Shown here: positions 1-5,930 of the stretch, piece by piece
Position numbering within the stretch: position 1 is the first letter of the stretch
Layout of the letters: each line of letters opens with the position of its first letter
Assembly (NCBI GenBank): GCA_020028195.1
Contig: JAHWYE010000107.1
Coordinates: 1 to 6,186 of the forward strand
Direction of reading: 5' to 3'
Source: Nitrospirota bacterium
Lineage (GTDB): Bacteria > Nitrospirota > Nitrospiria > Nitrospirales > Nitrospiraceae
Length of the DNA: 6,186 bases
The notes under the pieces: model-generated
What the model was told of the DNA's origin: nothing
Databases searched by the model: none
Seen by the model: the letters and a program-made list of their open reading frames with translations, nothing else
Position numbers and translations under genes: made by a program

Positions 1-642
1 CATGGCTTTCATTTCCGCCAAGCGTCTTGGCACGTCGGATTGCCGGGCAACCGTCAGTGCCGTCAGGTCCTGCACAACAAATAGGCGCTCCAGGTCCAGC
101 TCTCCGCCTGGATAGACATACTGAGTATTGATACGCATCAGGCACGAGCCTGAAAGGGCAACCCCGGCACCCTTCAGGACATAGGTCTGGATCGCTACAT
201 CGTCCAGGTGAACGTCCTTGACCTTCGTCGAGGACTTAACTTCTATCAAGCGCCAGGCAATCGCGCCATCTTGCCCAGACGTGACTCGCTCCAGAATATC
301 TACGCGCACCAAGACCTGGTCAACCTCAAAGGCCCCCTCAAAGATGGCCGGCACTGCCGGATCACTGAGCAGCTCCGCTGTCCGCTGCAACGCTTCCATC
401 GGATGGCGGTGATCCGCCTCCACCAATACACCGCTCGGGAAACGCTGGCGAGCCAGCGCGCCGATCTCGGTTCCCATATCCAGAATCGCTTGTGTCTGCT
501 CGTCCGGCTCGGTGGCCAATTCAGGTGAATGGATCGCCAGATAGAGTCGCTTGCGACATTGGAGGCCCGAGAGGAATTTTGATTTGGAGAGACGGAGGGT
601 GGCCGTATTCGACTGCGGTGGCCGCTCAGGCAAGATCAGCAT
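1..642 (-). CDS. DUF2779-type PD-(D/E)XK nuclease-fold protein (partial, N-terminus only)
   Basis: An open frame of 214 codons runs from an ATG at 640-642 off the left edge, so the C-terminus is missing. The N-terminus carries LSKSKFLSGLQCRKRLYL (residues 18-35), which resembles the opening of DUF2779 proteins and the first Fe-S cysteine region of Cas4/RecB-type nucleases. DMGTEIGALARQRFP (55-69) fits the family's helix-1 motif. The PD-(D/E)XK core is visible as Asp115, then Glu134-Val-Lys136 in RLIEVKSSTKVKD, followed by Gln152 and Tyr154. Known DUF2779 proteins are roughly 500 residues, so less than half is present. By fold it is a probable metal-dependent nuclease with a possible Fe-S cluster, but the substrate is unknown. 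The ATG has no good Shine-Dalgarno sequence; an in-frame TTG at 673-675 is the only nearby alternative. It is divergent from the MATE gene. Confidence 0.85.
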   Translation of the reverse strand, partial: MLILPERPPQSNTATLRLSKSKFLSGLQCRKRLYLAIHSPELATEPDEQTQAILDMGTEIGALARQRFPSGVLVEADHRHPMEALQRTAELLSDPAVPAIFEGAFEVDQVLVRVDILERVTSGQDGAIAWRLIEVKSSTKVKDVHLDDVAIQTYVLKGAGVALSGSCLMRINTQYVYPGGELDLERLFVVQDLTALTVARQSDVPRRLAEMKAM

Positions 643-653
643 GTTGTCGCAGA

Positions 654-682
654 AGGCTACACAAGGTGAGCACAAATGTCCA
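654..682 (-). promoter_or_regulatory. putative sigma-70-like promoter for the DUF2779 gene
   Basis: On the minus strand TGGACA (677-682) stands 17 bases from TAGCCT (654-659), giving a 5/6 match at -35 and 3/6 at -10. Transcription would start near 647, only about 5-6 bases before the ATG at 642. That fits the absence of a Shine-Dalgarno sequence but means a nearly leaderless message. Found by eye only; chance occurrence is possible. Confidence 0.35.
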
Positions 683-732
683 GGGGTCCTGATGTCTGGG
701 TACCGCGGCCGCTTCGGAGCGATGCTTCTGGT

Positions 733-736
733 AGGA
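733..736 (+). promoter_or_regulatory. ribosome binding site deciding the MATE start
   Basis: AGGA lies 8 bases before the ATG at 745. It favours that start over the in-frame ATG at 676, which would add 23 residues without membrane or family character. The same bases also read as TGG-TAGGAT (729-737), an extended -10 look-alike that would start transcription close to the ATG, so the site is ambiguous. Confidence 0.5.
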
Positions 737-744
737 TAGGGTGC

Positions 745-2070
745 ATGAATTCCCGCATCAGCCAGATCCGCCGGACGGTCATGACCCTCGCGCTGCCTGT
801 CACCGTCAGCAGTTTGCTGCAACGAACTGAAGGCATACTGGATATCTTTCTTGTCGGAGGGCTAGGAGCTTCCTCTATCGCTGCCGTGGGAATTGGCCAG
901 TTGCTGGTGTTTTGCATGATGACCCTCGTGGCGGGACTCTCGGTCGGCGCCACGGTCGTGATCGCGCAGCTCTGGGGAGCCCGCCGCCTCGCCGACTCCG
1001 GTGAAGCCGCGGTCCACGTGCTCGGGCTTGCTCTCCTAGCTTCTCTAGTCCTCATGGCATTTGGGTTGGCGCTCAGCCGTCCTGCAACGGAGTTGCTGGG
1101 GGCAGCTCCCGACGTGATCGAGCTGGCCGGACCCTATCTGACCATTATCTTTCTTGTCATTCCATTCACGGTTCTCATTCAGGTGCTTACGGGCATCCTG
1201 CACGGAACCGGCGATACTCGCACGCCCATGTACGCGATGATCGGCGTCAACATCTTCCACGTGCTGCTGGCTTATCCCTTGATCTACGGCCGATGGGGCT
1301 TCCCCGACATGGGCATTAACGGCGCGGCGGTGGCGGTGGGAGCTGCCGAGAGCGTTGGTGTCCTGTTTCTCCTGATCCGCTGCTCCCGCCTGCTCGTCAA
1401 GCCAGCCGGAATCCGGAAGGATCTGGTGCGCTCGGTGTGGGACGTGGGCCTGCCGGTCTTCGGGGAACGGGTGATCCAGCAGACCGGCATTCTCGTCTAC
1501 ACCAAACTGGTCCTGCTCTACGGGACTGTGGCCTATGCCGCGCATCAAGTGGGACTCTCCATCGAGGCCTTCTCATTCCTGCCGGGATATGGGTTCGCGG
1601 TGGCGGCCGCCACCATGGTGGGGCAGAGCATCGGAGCAGGAAAATACACTCGCGCGAAGCTGGAGAACTGGGAAGCCAACCGGTTGGCCTCGTTCGTCAT
1701 GGCCGGCATGGGGTTCCTGTTCTTTTTCTTCCCCTATGCACTGCTTCGCGCCTTTACGGATGACCAGGCCGTGATCGAGTTAGGCACATTATTTCTGAAG
1801 ATCGTGGCGCTGCTTCAGATCCCGCTCGCGCTGACGATGGTGCTGTCCGGCTCGCTGCGCGGCGCCGGTGATACCCGCTACATCATGGGAGCCACAACCG
1901 TCGGCATGTGGGGCGTCCGGCTGCCGCTAGCCTGCATCGCGGCCCTGTGGTTACATCTCAACCTGATCTATGTCTGGGGTGCCATGGTCGCAGACTGGAC
2001 GATCCGGATGGGGCTGCTGGTGTTGCGCTATCGCTCAGAACGATGGCGGGCAATTCAAGTCATTCGGTGA
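745..2070 (+). CDS. MATE family efflux transporter (multidrug/Na+ or H+ antiporter)
   Basis: This is a polytopic inner-membrane protein of 441 residues, the normal MATE length (about 450, 12 membrane segments). Hydrophobic stretches run through nearly the whole chain, separated by short basic loops. The two homologous halves each carry the same signature: GTGDTRTP at residues 154-161 and GAGDTR at 373-378, about 219 residues apart, as expected from the ancestral duplication. The segment ERVIQQTGILVYTK and the following AAHQVGLSIEAF and MVGQSIGAGK match the second MatE domain. Family members export cationic drugs, toxins or metabolites using a Na+ or H+ gradient; the substrate cannot be read from sequence. 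The start at 745 is chosen because AGGA stands 8 bases upstream and the protein then begins MNSRISQIRR, a typical short basic cytoplasmic tail before the first segment. It converges on the panE-like gene with a 26-base gap. Confidence 0.93.
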   Translation: MNSRISQIRRTVMTLALPVTVSSLLQRTEGILDIFLVGGLGASSIAAVGIGQLLVFCMMTLVAGLSVGATVVIAQLWGARRLADSGEAAVHVLGLALLASLVLMAFGLALSRPATELLGAAPDVIELAGPYLTIIFLVIPFTVLIQVLTGILHGTGDTRTPMYAMIGVNIFHVLLAYPLIYGRWGFPDMGINGAAVAVGAAESVGVLFLLIRCSRLLVKPAGIRKDLVRSVWDVGLPVFGERVIQQTGILVYTKLVLLYGTVAYAAHQVGLSIEAFSFLPGYGFAVAAATMVGQSIGAGKYTRAKLENWEANRLASFVMAGMGFLFFFFPYALLRAFTDDQAVIELGTLFLKIVALLQIPLALTMVLSGSLRGAGDTRYIMGATTVGMWGVRLPLACIAALWLHLNLIYVWGAMVADWTIRMGLLVLRYRSERWRAIQVIR

Positions 2071-2074
2071 GAAG

Positions 2075-2098
2075 CTAAGGCTAAGGTTGAGGTTGCTT
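2075..2098. repeat. four degenerate hexamers between convergent genes
   Basis: CTAAGG, CTAAGG, TTGAGG and TTGCTT follow one another in the short gap after the MATE stop and reach into the stop codon of the panE-like gene. The first two are identical and the others diverge. There is no strong hairpin or T-run, so I do not call a terminator. This is likely minor slippage. Confidence 0.3.
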
Positions 2099-3440
2099 AG
2101 TGGCTTTTCGTGGAGGGTCTGGTGTCCTTCCCCGGTCCTTTGGTCAGCTCGATCCGCGTGACCCCCTTCACATGTGCGCAAAGATCCCCCAGCCCAGGCG
2201 TGACCAGCCTGAAGGGTCCACCTTTTGGTTCAGGAATCGGCCCTCCCTCGAGTTGATAGATCAGGATGCCGTGTTCTGTCGCCTGCTTCATGGTCAGGCT
2301 GGCGGCAAACTGGCCATCCTGGGAATGGAAAGTTACATGGTCCGCGCCGATGGCGAGCGCTGGGACTTCGAGCAGCCCCTTCACCTTGATTCCGCGGCCT
2401 TTCACTCTTAGTAACAGAGCACTTACGTCATGGACTTGATGTTCCGCTGGAAGTTTTTCCAGCGCCGCCGCATCTAGCGTGATCGGCTGGATCACCGCGC
2501 CGTCAATCCTCAGAGTTCCGGGCCCGCTCCGATCCCGCTCGGTGATCGCCTTGATCATCGCCGTGAGCGCTTCATTGAGCGGAGTCGGAATGCCTAGATC
2601 CCGTCCACGTCTCACGATATAGCCATTCAAAAAATCAATTTCTGTCGGTCGGCCGGCCTTCCAGTCATCATACATGGAGGTGTGGATGTCCAGAATTTCT
2701 TGTGACCAGCGCACGACCTTGTCGGCCATGTCGTCAGCCAAGGGCACTTTTAGCCCAGCCGCGACCGCGACCACTTCCCCAACAATCTGATGGACGACCC
2801 CCAGCATCTCCGGGTGGTCGAGCGCCTTGGACACCCTGTCGTTGATGATGACGGTGAGCGGGTTGAAGACGCAGTTCCAGCACATCTTCTCCCATTTGCT
2901 ACGGCGAATATCCTCCGCCACCTGACAGGAAAGGCCAGCCTGAGTGAAGAGTTCGACGATCTGGAGTACCCGGGGGCTCCGCTGTCCCATCAACTCCCCA
3001 ACTGCCACCGTTCCACGCTTATACTGCTCGATCACGCCGGGCTCGACGATCTTGGAATAGATGAAAGCGACCCCGCCCACCACACAATCGCGCTGAAAGC
3101 GAGCGAGAAGCCGGTCTTCCGTATCCACGCCATTCTGCAGGGTCAAGAGCATGGTCCGGTCGGTCATCACCGGCTCAATTTGATCCATCACCTCCTCCAG
3201 GTCGTACGCCTTGACCGACAGGATGATCAGGTCAGGTCTGGGCAAGTCACGAGGATCGGCCGCAGCTCTTGGATGGACCGTAAAGGTGCCAGCGGCGCTG
3301 CGAATCGTCAGCCCCCGTTCGCGGACAGCCTGGAGCGTTCGTGGCCGCAACAGGAACGAGACATTGGGATTGTGCTTGGCCAGATGCGCACCGAAGAATC
3401 CTCCGACCGACCCAGCCCCGACCATCAGGATCTGTTGCAT
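2097..3440 (-). CDS. ketopantoate reductase (PanE/ApbA type) with C-terminal sulfite-oxidase-fold-like domain
   Basis: About 447 residues; ordinary PanE is about 300. Residues 1-305 are a full 2-dehydropantoate 2-reductase. The N-terminal Rossmann motif is VGAGSVGGFFG (Gly8, Gly10, Gly13), with Arg32 placed to bind the NADPH phosphate. LSVKAYD holds Lys77 and LQNGV holds Asn103. WEKMCWNCVFNPLT contains Lys185 and Asn189, equivalent to catalytic Lys and Asn of E. coli PanE, and TEIDFLNG (266-273) is the family's C-terminal motif. The enzyme reduces ketopantoate to pantoate in pantothenate/CoA synthesis, though many paralogues act on other 2-oxo acids. Residues about 310-435 resemble the Oxidored_molyb fold: ITLDAAALEKLP, VTFHSQDG, GGPFRLVTPG and VKGVTRIEL. 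No cysteine sits where the molybdenum ligand is expected, so this part is probably not a redox centre. The ATG at 3440 is preferred over an in-frame GTG at 3461 because GGAG lies 5 bases upstream of it. Confidence 0.88.
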   Translation of the reverse strand: MQQILMVGAGSVGGFFGAHLAKHNPNVSFLLRPRTLQAVRERGLTIRSAAGTFTVHPRAAADPRDLPRPDLIILSVKAYDLEEVMDQIEPVMTDRTMLLTLQNGVDTEDRLLARFQRDCVVGGVAFIYSKIVEPGVIEQYKRGTVAVGELMGQRSPRVLQIVELFTQAGLSCQVAEDIRRSKWEKMCWNCVFNPLTVIINDRVSKALDHPEMLGVVHQIVGEVVAVAAGLKVPLADDMADKVVRWSQEILDIHTSMYDDWKAGRPTEIDFLNGYIVRRGRDLGIPTPLNEALTAMIKAITERDRSGPGTLRIDGAVIQPITLDAAALEKLPAEHQVHDVSALLLRVKGRGIKVKGLLEVPALAIGADHVTFHSQDGQFAASLTMKQATEHGILIYQLEGGPIPEPKGGPFRLVTPGLGDLCAHVKGVTRIELTKGPGKDTRPSTKSH

Positions 3441-3445
3441 GGCGA

Positions 3446-3449
3446 CTCC
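3446..3449 (-). promoter_or_regulatory. ribosome binding site deciding the panE-like start
   Basis: GGAG on the minus strand, 5 bases before the ATG at 3440. The in-frame GTG at 3461 has no comparable site. The ATG start places the Rossmann glycine motif at residues 8-13, as usual in the family. Confidence 0.6.
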
Positions 3450-3451
3450 GC

Positions 3452-3480
3452 TTGATGTCACGAATGGAGCAAGCTACTAT
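3452..3480 (+). promoter_or_regulatory. candidate promoter for the sir2 gene
   Basis: TTGATG (3452-3457) and TACTAT (3475-3480) are 17 bases apart, 4/6 matches each, and would give a leader of about 50 bases. A second possible -10, TACAAT (3511-3516, 5/6), lies closer to the gene but has no good -35 at the right distance. I cannot choose between them by eye. Confidence 0.3.
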
Positions 3481-3484
3481 AGCA
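3476..3484 (-). promoter_or_regulatory. extended -10 element for the panE-like gene
   Basis: The minus strand reads TGCTATAGT, a TGn extended -10 with a 5/6 hexamer, ending 35 bases before the ATG at 3440. The -35 region is poor (T-rich only), which extended -10 promoters tolerate. It overlaps the candidate -10 of the opposite strand. Confidence 0.4.
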
Positions 3485-3536
3485 TGCACTTTCGACCGGA
3501 AAAAGTAGCGTACAATCGCCCGCGCAAGGATTCACT

Positions 3537-4265
3537 ATGCAAAGTGAGAGTGGCATGCGGGAAGTCAGGGCACGACTCGCGACCGCCCGTGCCGTGACCG
3601 TGCTCACCGGAGCCGGTATCTCGGCCGACAGCGGAGTTCCCACTTTCCGAGGAGCCGATGGGCTGTGGCGGAACTTCCGGGCGGAGGATTTGGCCACCCC
3701 GGAGGCTTTCGCGCGAGACCCACGCCTGGTGTGGGAATGGTATAACTGGCGGCGAGAACTCATTGCCACGAAGAAGCCGAATCCGGCCCATTATGCAGTC
3801 GCCGACCTCGAGCGGCGACTCGAACGGTGCTGGTTGATCACGCAAAACGTGGACGGCCTGCACCGAACAGCCGGCTCACAAAAACTCTCGGAGATTCACG
3901 GTAACATCTGGAAGGTGCGTTGTACGCGATGCAGTCGGGTGGATGAGAACCGAGAGGTGCCGATCGCGATTCTTCCCTCCTGCGCTGCCTGTGGCGGGCT
4001 TCTGCGACCGCATATCGTCTGGTTCGGGGAATCGCTGGCCTCGGAGGATCTTGCTCGAAGTTACGAGGCGCTCGGGCGCTGCGAGGTTCTGCTGATCATC
4101 GGCACGTCAGGAATCGTGTATCCGGCCGCCTCGTTCGCGCCGGTCGCCAAGGCCGCGGGGGCCTTCGTCGTCGAGATCAACCTTGACCCCACCCCCCATA
4201 CAGAGCTCGTGGATGTCTCCTTGCAGGGGCGCGCCAAGGATGTAGTGCCGGAGTTGTTCTCGTAA
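3537..4265 (+). CDS. NAD-dependent protein deacylase, Sir2/CobB family (class III sirtuin)
   Basis: The complete protein has 242 residues, the usual size for bacterial sirtuins. NAD-binding motifs are GAGIS (25-29), the TFRG loop (36-39) and TQNVDGLH (102-109). His121 in EIHGN is the catalytic base. Four cysteines (129, 132, 149, 152) form the CxxC...CxxC zinc site. GTS (189-191) and EINLD (from 213) are the C-terminal Rossmann contacts. Tyr69 and Arg72 in WYNWRR match the YxxR pair that lets CobB and SIRT5 bind succinyl- and malonyl-lysine, so desuccinylase/demalonylase activity is likely alongside deacetylation. This is inferred from the motif. The enzyme consumes NAD+ and releases nicotinamide and O-acyl-ADP-ribose in the cytoplasm. 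AAGGA (3526-3530), 6 bases before the ATG, supports this start; an ATG at 3555 is a weaker alternative. It is divergent from the panE-like gene and converges on the small ORF with only 12 bases between stops. Confidence 0.93.
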   Translation: MQSESGMREVRARLATARAVTVLTGAGISADSGVPTFRGADGLWRNFRAEDLATPEAFARDPRLVWEWYNWRRELIATKKPNPAHYAVADLERRLERCWLITQNVDGLHRTAGSQKLSEIHGNIWKVRCTRCSRVDENREVPIAILPSCAACGGLLRPHIVWFGESLASEDLARSYEALGRCEVLLIIGTSGIVYPAASFAPVAKAAGAFVVEINLDPTPHTELVDVSLQGRAKDVVPELFS

Positions 4266-4277
4266 AGTGCGTCCTCT

Positions 4278-4496
4278 CTAAATGGTACCAGTCGTGTGCT
4301 CTCTGTAGCGATGGGGGCGGTCAGTCAAAAACCGGGCAAATTCTCTGGCCCCTCTCATGCGTTGGGTGATCGTACCTTCCTTCATTTTTTCTTCTCTGAG
4401 ATGCTGTTCAAACTTCTTGAGAGCATGGCTGATAAATTCCTCGAAGAGGGGTTTCTGAAATGGGAGATTCATGATTCGCGCCTTGGGTTGGATCAT
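4278..4496 (-). CDS. small protein resembling a tyrosine-recombinase core-binding (SAM-like) domain
   Basis: A 72-residue frame whose ATG (4494-4496) overlaps the TGA of the HAD gene by four bases (ATGA). GAGGA lies 4 bases upstream inside the HAD gene, so translation is probably coupled. That arrangement is the main reason to believe it is real. Residues 19-60 look helical and basic: EEFISHALKKFEQHLREE, then the T-I-T-Q-R pattern and an REFARFL helix. This layout recalls the N-terminal core-binding domain of phage-type integrases, but no catalytic domain follows, so it cannot be a recombinase on its own. The resemblance is weak and short. A second start, ATG at residue 9, is possible. Function is unknown. 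It is the last gene of the operon and nearly abuts the convergent sir2 gene. Confidence 0.65.
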   Translation of the reverse strand: MIQPKARIMNLPFQKPLFEEFISHALKKFEQHLREEKMKEGTITQRMRGAREFARFLTDRPHRYREHTTGTI

Positions 4497-5230
4497 GAGA
4501 TCCTCACAACTAATTGAGGCAGTTCCTCCAGTGTACGGATCGTCGGCGTCTGATTGGGCTGTCGCACGGCTTCACTTGACCTGTCTGGCTCGCGAGCAAG
4601 CAGAATCCCACAGAGTCCTGCCTGACGAGCCCCTTGCACATCGTCCCGCAGGCTGTCTCCTACATGTGCCGCCTCTTCCGGATCTACCGCGTGTTTCTCC
4701 AAGGCGTGCCGGAAAATCTGGGGAGCCGGCTTGGCCGCATGCGCAAGGCTGGAGATGGTCACCGTCTCGAACAGGTCGGCGAGGCCGAGGCCTCGCAGCA
4801 CATTAAACAGCCGCGTATCGAAGTTGGAGATGATGCCCAGTTCGAACCCATGCTCTTTCAGTTCCTTGAGAACGCCCAACGTCTCAGGATAGAGCTTCCA
4901 CCGTTCAGGACCGTCGAAGGCGTGAAAGACCTCCTCGAAATAGTCATCGAACTGCTCGATCATCCCGACACGGTAAAACACGTTGTGGACGATGTCGAAC
5001 CACCAGAGTCGTTCGCACCGTTTGATCTCGGCTGGCTCGCTCACCGCGAAGACCGGAGGCGGAGCCTCACGGAAGGCGCGCTTGAACGCTTCCTTCACGG
5101 CGGCGAGTGACTCACTCGTTCGCTTGAAGCCATATTTTTCCGCATGGCTTAGATAAATCTCTCCCACCGAGCCTTTCACATGAAAGAGGGTTCCTGCCGC
5201 GTCAAAGAAGACGACTTTGACCTTGCTCAC
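4493..5230 (-). CDS. HAD superfamily hydrolase, HDHD3/DREG-2-like (HAD-IA)
   Basis: 245 residues from a GTG start. Motif I is FFDAAGTLF with nucleophile Asp10; the usual second Asp (position +2) is Ala12. Motif II is Ser135 in IISNFD, motif III Lys167 in AKPAPQIF, and motif IV GDSLRDDVQGA with Asp192 and Asp197. Residues 20-110 form the helical cap typical of subclass IA. Loss of the +2 Asp is known in some HAD-IA groups, including dehalogenase-like and DREG-2-like proteins, so a standard phosphatase mechanism is uncertain. The substrate is unknown. The frame is open 44 codons further upstream, but the GTG at 5228-5230 is chosen because GGAG lies 5 bases before it, it overlaps the DUF1284 stop as GTGA, and the protein then begins directly before the first beta strand. 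It is the middle gene of a coupled three-gene operon. Confidence 0.88.
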   Translation of the reverse strand: MSKVKVVFFDAAGTLFHVKGSVGEIYLSHAEKYGFKRTSESLAAVKEAFKRAFREAPPPVFAVSEPAEIKRCERLWWFDIVHNVFYRVGMIEQFDDYFEEVFHAFDGPERWKLYPETLGVLKELKEHGFELGIISNFDTRLFNVLRGLGLADLFETVTISSLAHAAKPAPQIFRHALEKHAVDPEEAAHVGDSLRDDVQGARQAGLCGILLAREPDRSSEAVRQPNQTPTIRTLEELPQLVVRIS

Positions 5231-5742
5231 GGTGGCTCCATCCTGCCGCGCCGGAGTTCTTGAGCCGGAATGAGACCCGCTGGAGTGACGCTGTCCGCTG
5301 CCCGCAATCGTTCGATGCCGTCTCGGCAGTAGCCCAACGGTAGCCAGCGGCACTGGCCGCAAATGCTCGGCAGGCTTTCGCCTGTCAGAGAGGTCCGAAT
5401 GCGACCCAGAATTTCACTCCACTGCACTCGGATTCCCGCCGTCAGCCCAAGCAGGCTGAGGACAAGTCGATCCTGCGCTTTCATACTTTCTTCAAACCCA
5501 TCGCCATTGAGCGAGCAACCAGACGAGGCCAGATGGGGACAGGCTCCGCACACCGTGTCAGGGGCATCCACGACTTCAACCCATTGATCGGGATGCTCGG
5601 CCAGGTCATGGTGAATTCGAGCAAGATTGTCAATAAAGGACGGGCTATACCCCTCACCTCGAAATCCCTGGAGACAGAGGAGCGTGTGGGCTCTCAGCCG
5701 AAGGTCTGCGCGACTCTCATGACCGACGGCATCTTCTGCCAC
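5227..5742 (-). CDS. DUF1284 domain protein, cysteine-rich, possible Fe-S protein
   Basis: 171 residues. The start LRAHTLLCLQGFRGEGYSP (from residue 16) and the following helix match DUF1284, whose members begin near LRPHHLLC and contain GKGYSP. Cysteines are at 23, 65, 68, 76 and 128, 131, 139; the groups CGACPHLASSGC and CGQCRWLPLGYC suggest metal or Fe-S binding, which is inference. The biochemical role of the family is not established. The start is a GTG at 5740-5742 with GGGAG 4 bases upstream; I found no in-frame ATG near it. It is the first gene of the operon, its TGA overlaps the HAD start, and a good promoter lies at 5808-5836, giving a leader of about 60 bases. The basic tail (about residues 145-171) extends past the domain and carries the HAD ribosome binding site in its codons. 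Confidence 0.82.
   Translation of the reverse strand: MAEDAVGHESRADLRLRAHTLLCLQGFRGEGYSPSFIDNLARIHHDLAEHPDQWVEVVDAPDTVCGACPHLASSGCSLNGDGFEESMKAQDRLVLSLLGLTAGIRVQWSEILGRIRTSLTGESLPSICGQCRWLPLGYCRDGIERLRAADSVTPAGLIPAQELRRGRMEPP
5236..5239 (-). promoter_or_regulatory. ribosome binding site deciding the HAD start
   Basis: GGAG on the minus strand lies in the last codons of the DUF1284 gene, 5 bases before the GTG at 5228-5230. Together with the GTGA overlap it argues for this start rather than longer upstream frames. Confidence 0.6.
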
Positions 5743-5807
5743 GACGCTCCCACCTCTTAGGACTCGTGCAACCCCGCGCTGCGAAGAACTACAGCCGCTG
5801 TGCGGAG

Positions 5808-5836
5808 ATTGTAAGCACCCATCGTTCCGAAGTCAA
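5808..5836 (-). promoter_or_regulatory. promoter of the DUF1284-HAD-small ORF operon
   Basis: On the minus strand TTGACT (5831-5836) is followed by a 17-base spacer and TACAAT (5808-5813). Both hexamers match sigma-70 consensus at 5/6 with ideal spacing. Transcription would start near 5801, about 60 bases before the GTG of the DUF1284 gene. Confidence 0.62.
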
Positions 5837-5861
5837 AACGTCGCTCAAATAGCGGGTTTCC

Positions 5862-5890
5862 TTGACAAAGAGGAGACCCTTTGCTAGCTT
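5862..5890 (+). promoter_or_regulatory. promoter of the response-regulator gene
   Basis: A perfect TTGACA (5862-5867), a 17-base spacer and TAGCTT (5885-5890), preceded directly by TGC, making an extended -10. Transcription would start near 5897, about 34 bases before the ATG at 5931. The downstream leader is AT-rich and includes an 8-base palindrome CGAATTCG (5891-5898) at the start site. Confidence 0.6.
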
Positions 5891-5930
5891 CGAATTCGTT
5901 CAGAATACTTTAACAATATTGGTGACTTGC

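Noticed and set aside
208..739. Overlapping plus-strand open frames at the left end
   Set aside because: They lie opposite the DUF2779 gene, whose translation shows clear nuclease motifs, and none has family character.
699..752. Cluster of restriction-site-like palindromes (GGTACC, GCGGCCGC, GAATTC) resembling a cloning polylinker
   Set aside because: The sites lie in an otherwise natural GC-rich divergent gap with genuine genes on both sides; no vector sequence is visible, so chance is the simpler explanation.
657..1055. Minus-strand open frame of 132 codons over the start of the MATE gene
   Set aside because: It is antisense to the transporter, Ser/Pro/Arg-rich as typical of shadows, and has no recognisable domain.
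2071..2096. Possible bidirectional terminator between MATE and panE-like genes
   Set aside because: Only weak AAGC/GCTT pairing and no T-run; not enough for a terminator call.
2790..3455. Long plus-strand open frame opposite the panE-like gene
   Set aside because: It is antisense to a well-recognised enzyme with intact motifs, and its own translation shows no family features; it is a codon-bias shadow.
3477..3863. Minus-strand frames over the start of the sir2 gene
   Set aside because: They are antisense to a sirtuin with complete motifs and would conflict with the panE-like promoter.
4266..4277. Possible terminator between sir2 and the small ORF
   Set aside because: The gap is only 12 bases and no stem-loop is visible in or around it.
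4634..5110. Plus-strand open frame of 158 codons opposite the HAD gene
   Set aside because: It is a shadow of the HAD gene, which has all four motif regions and operon overlaps.
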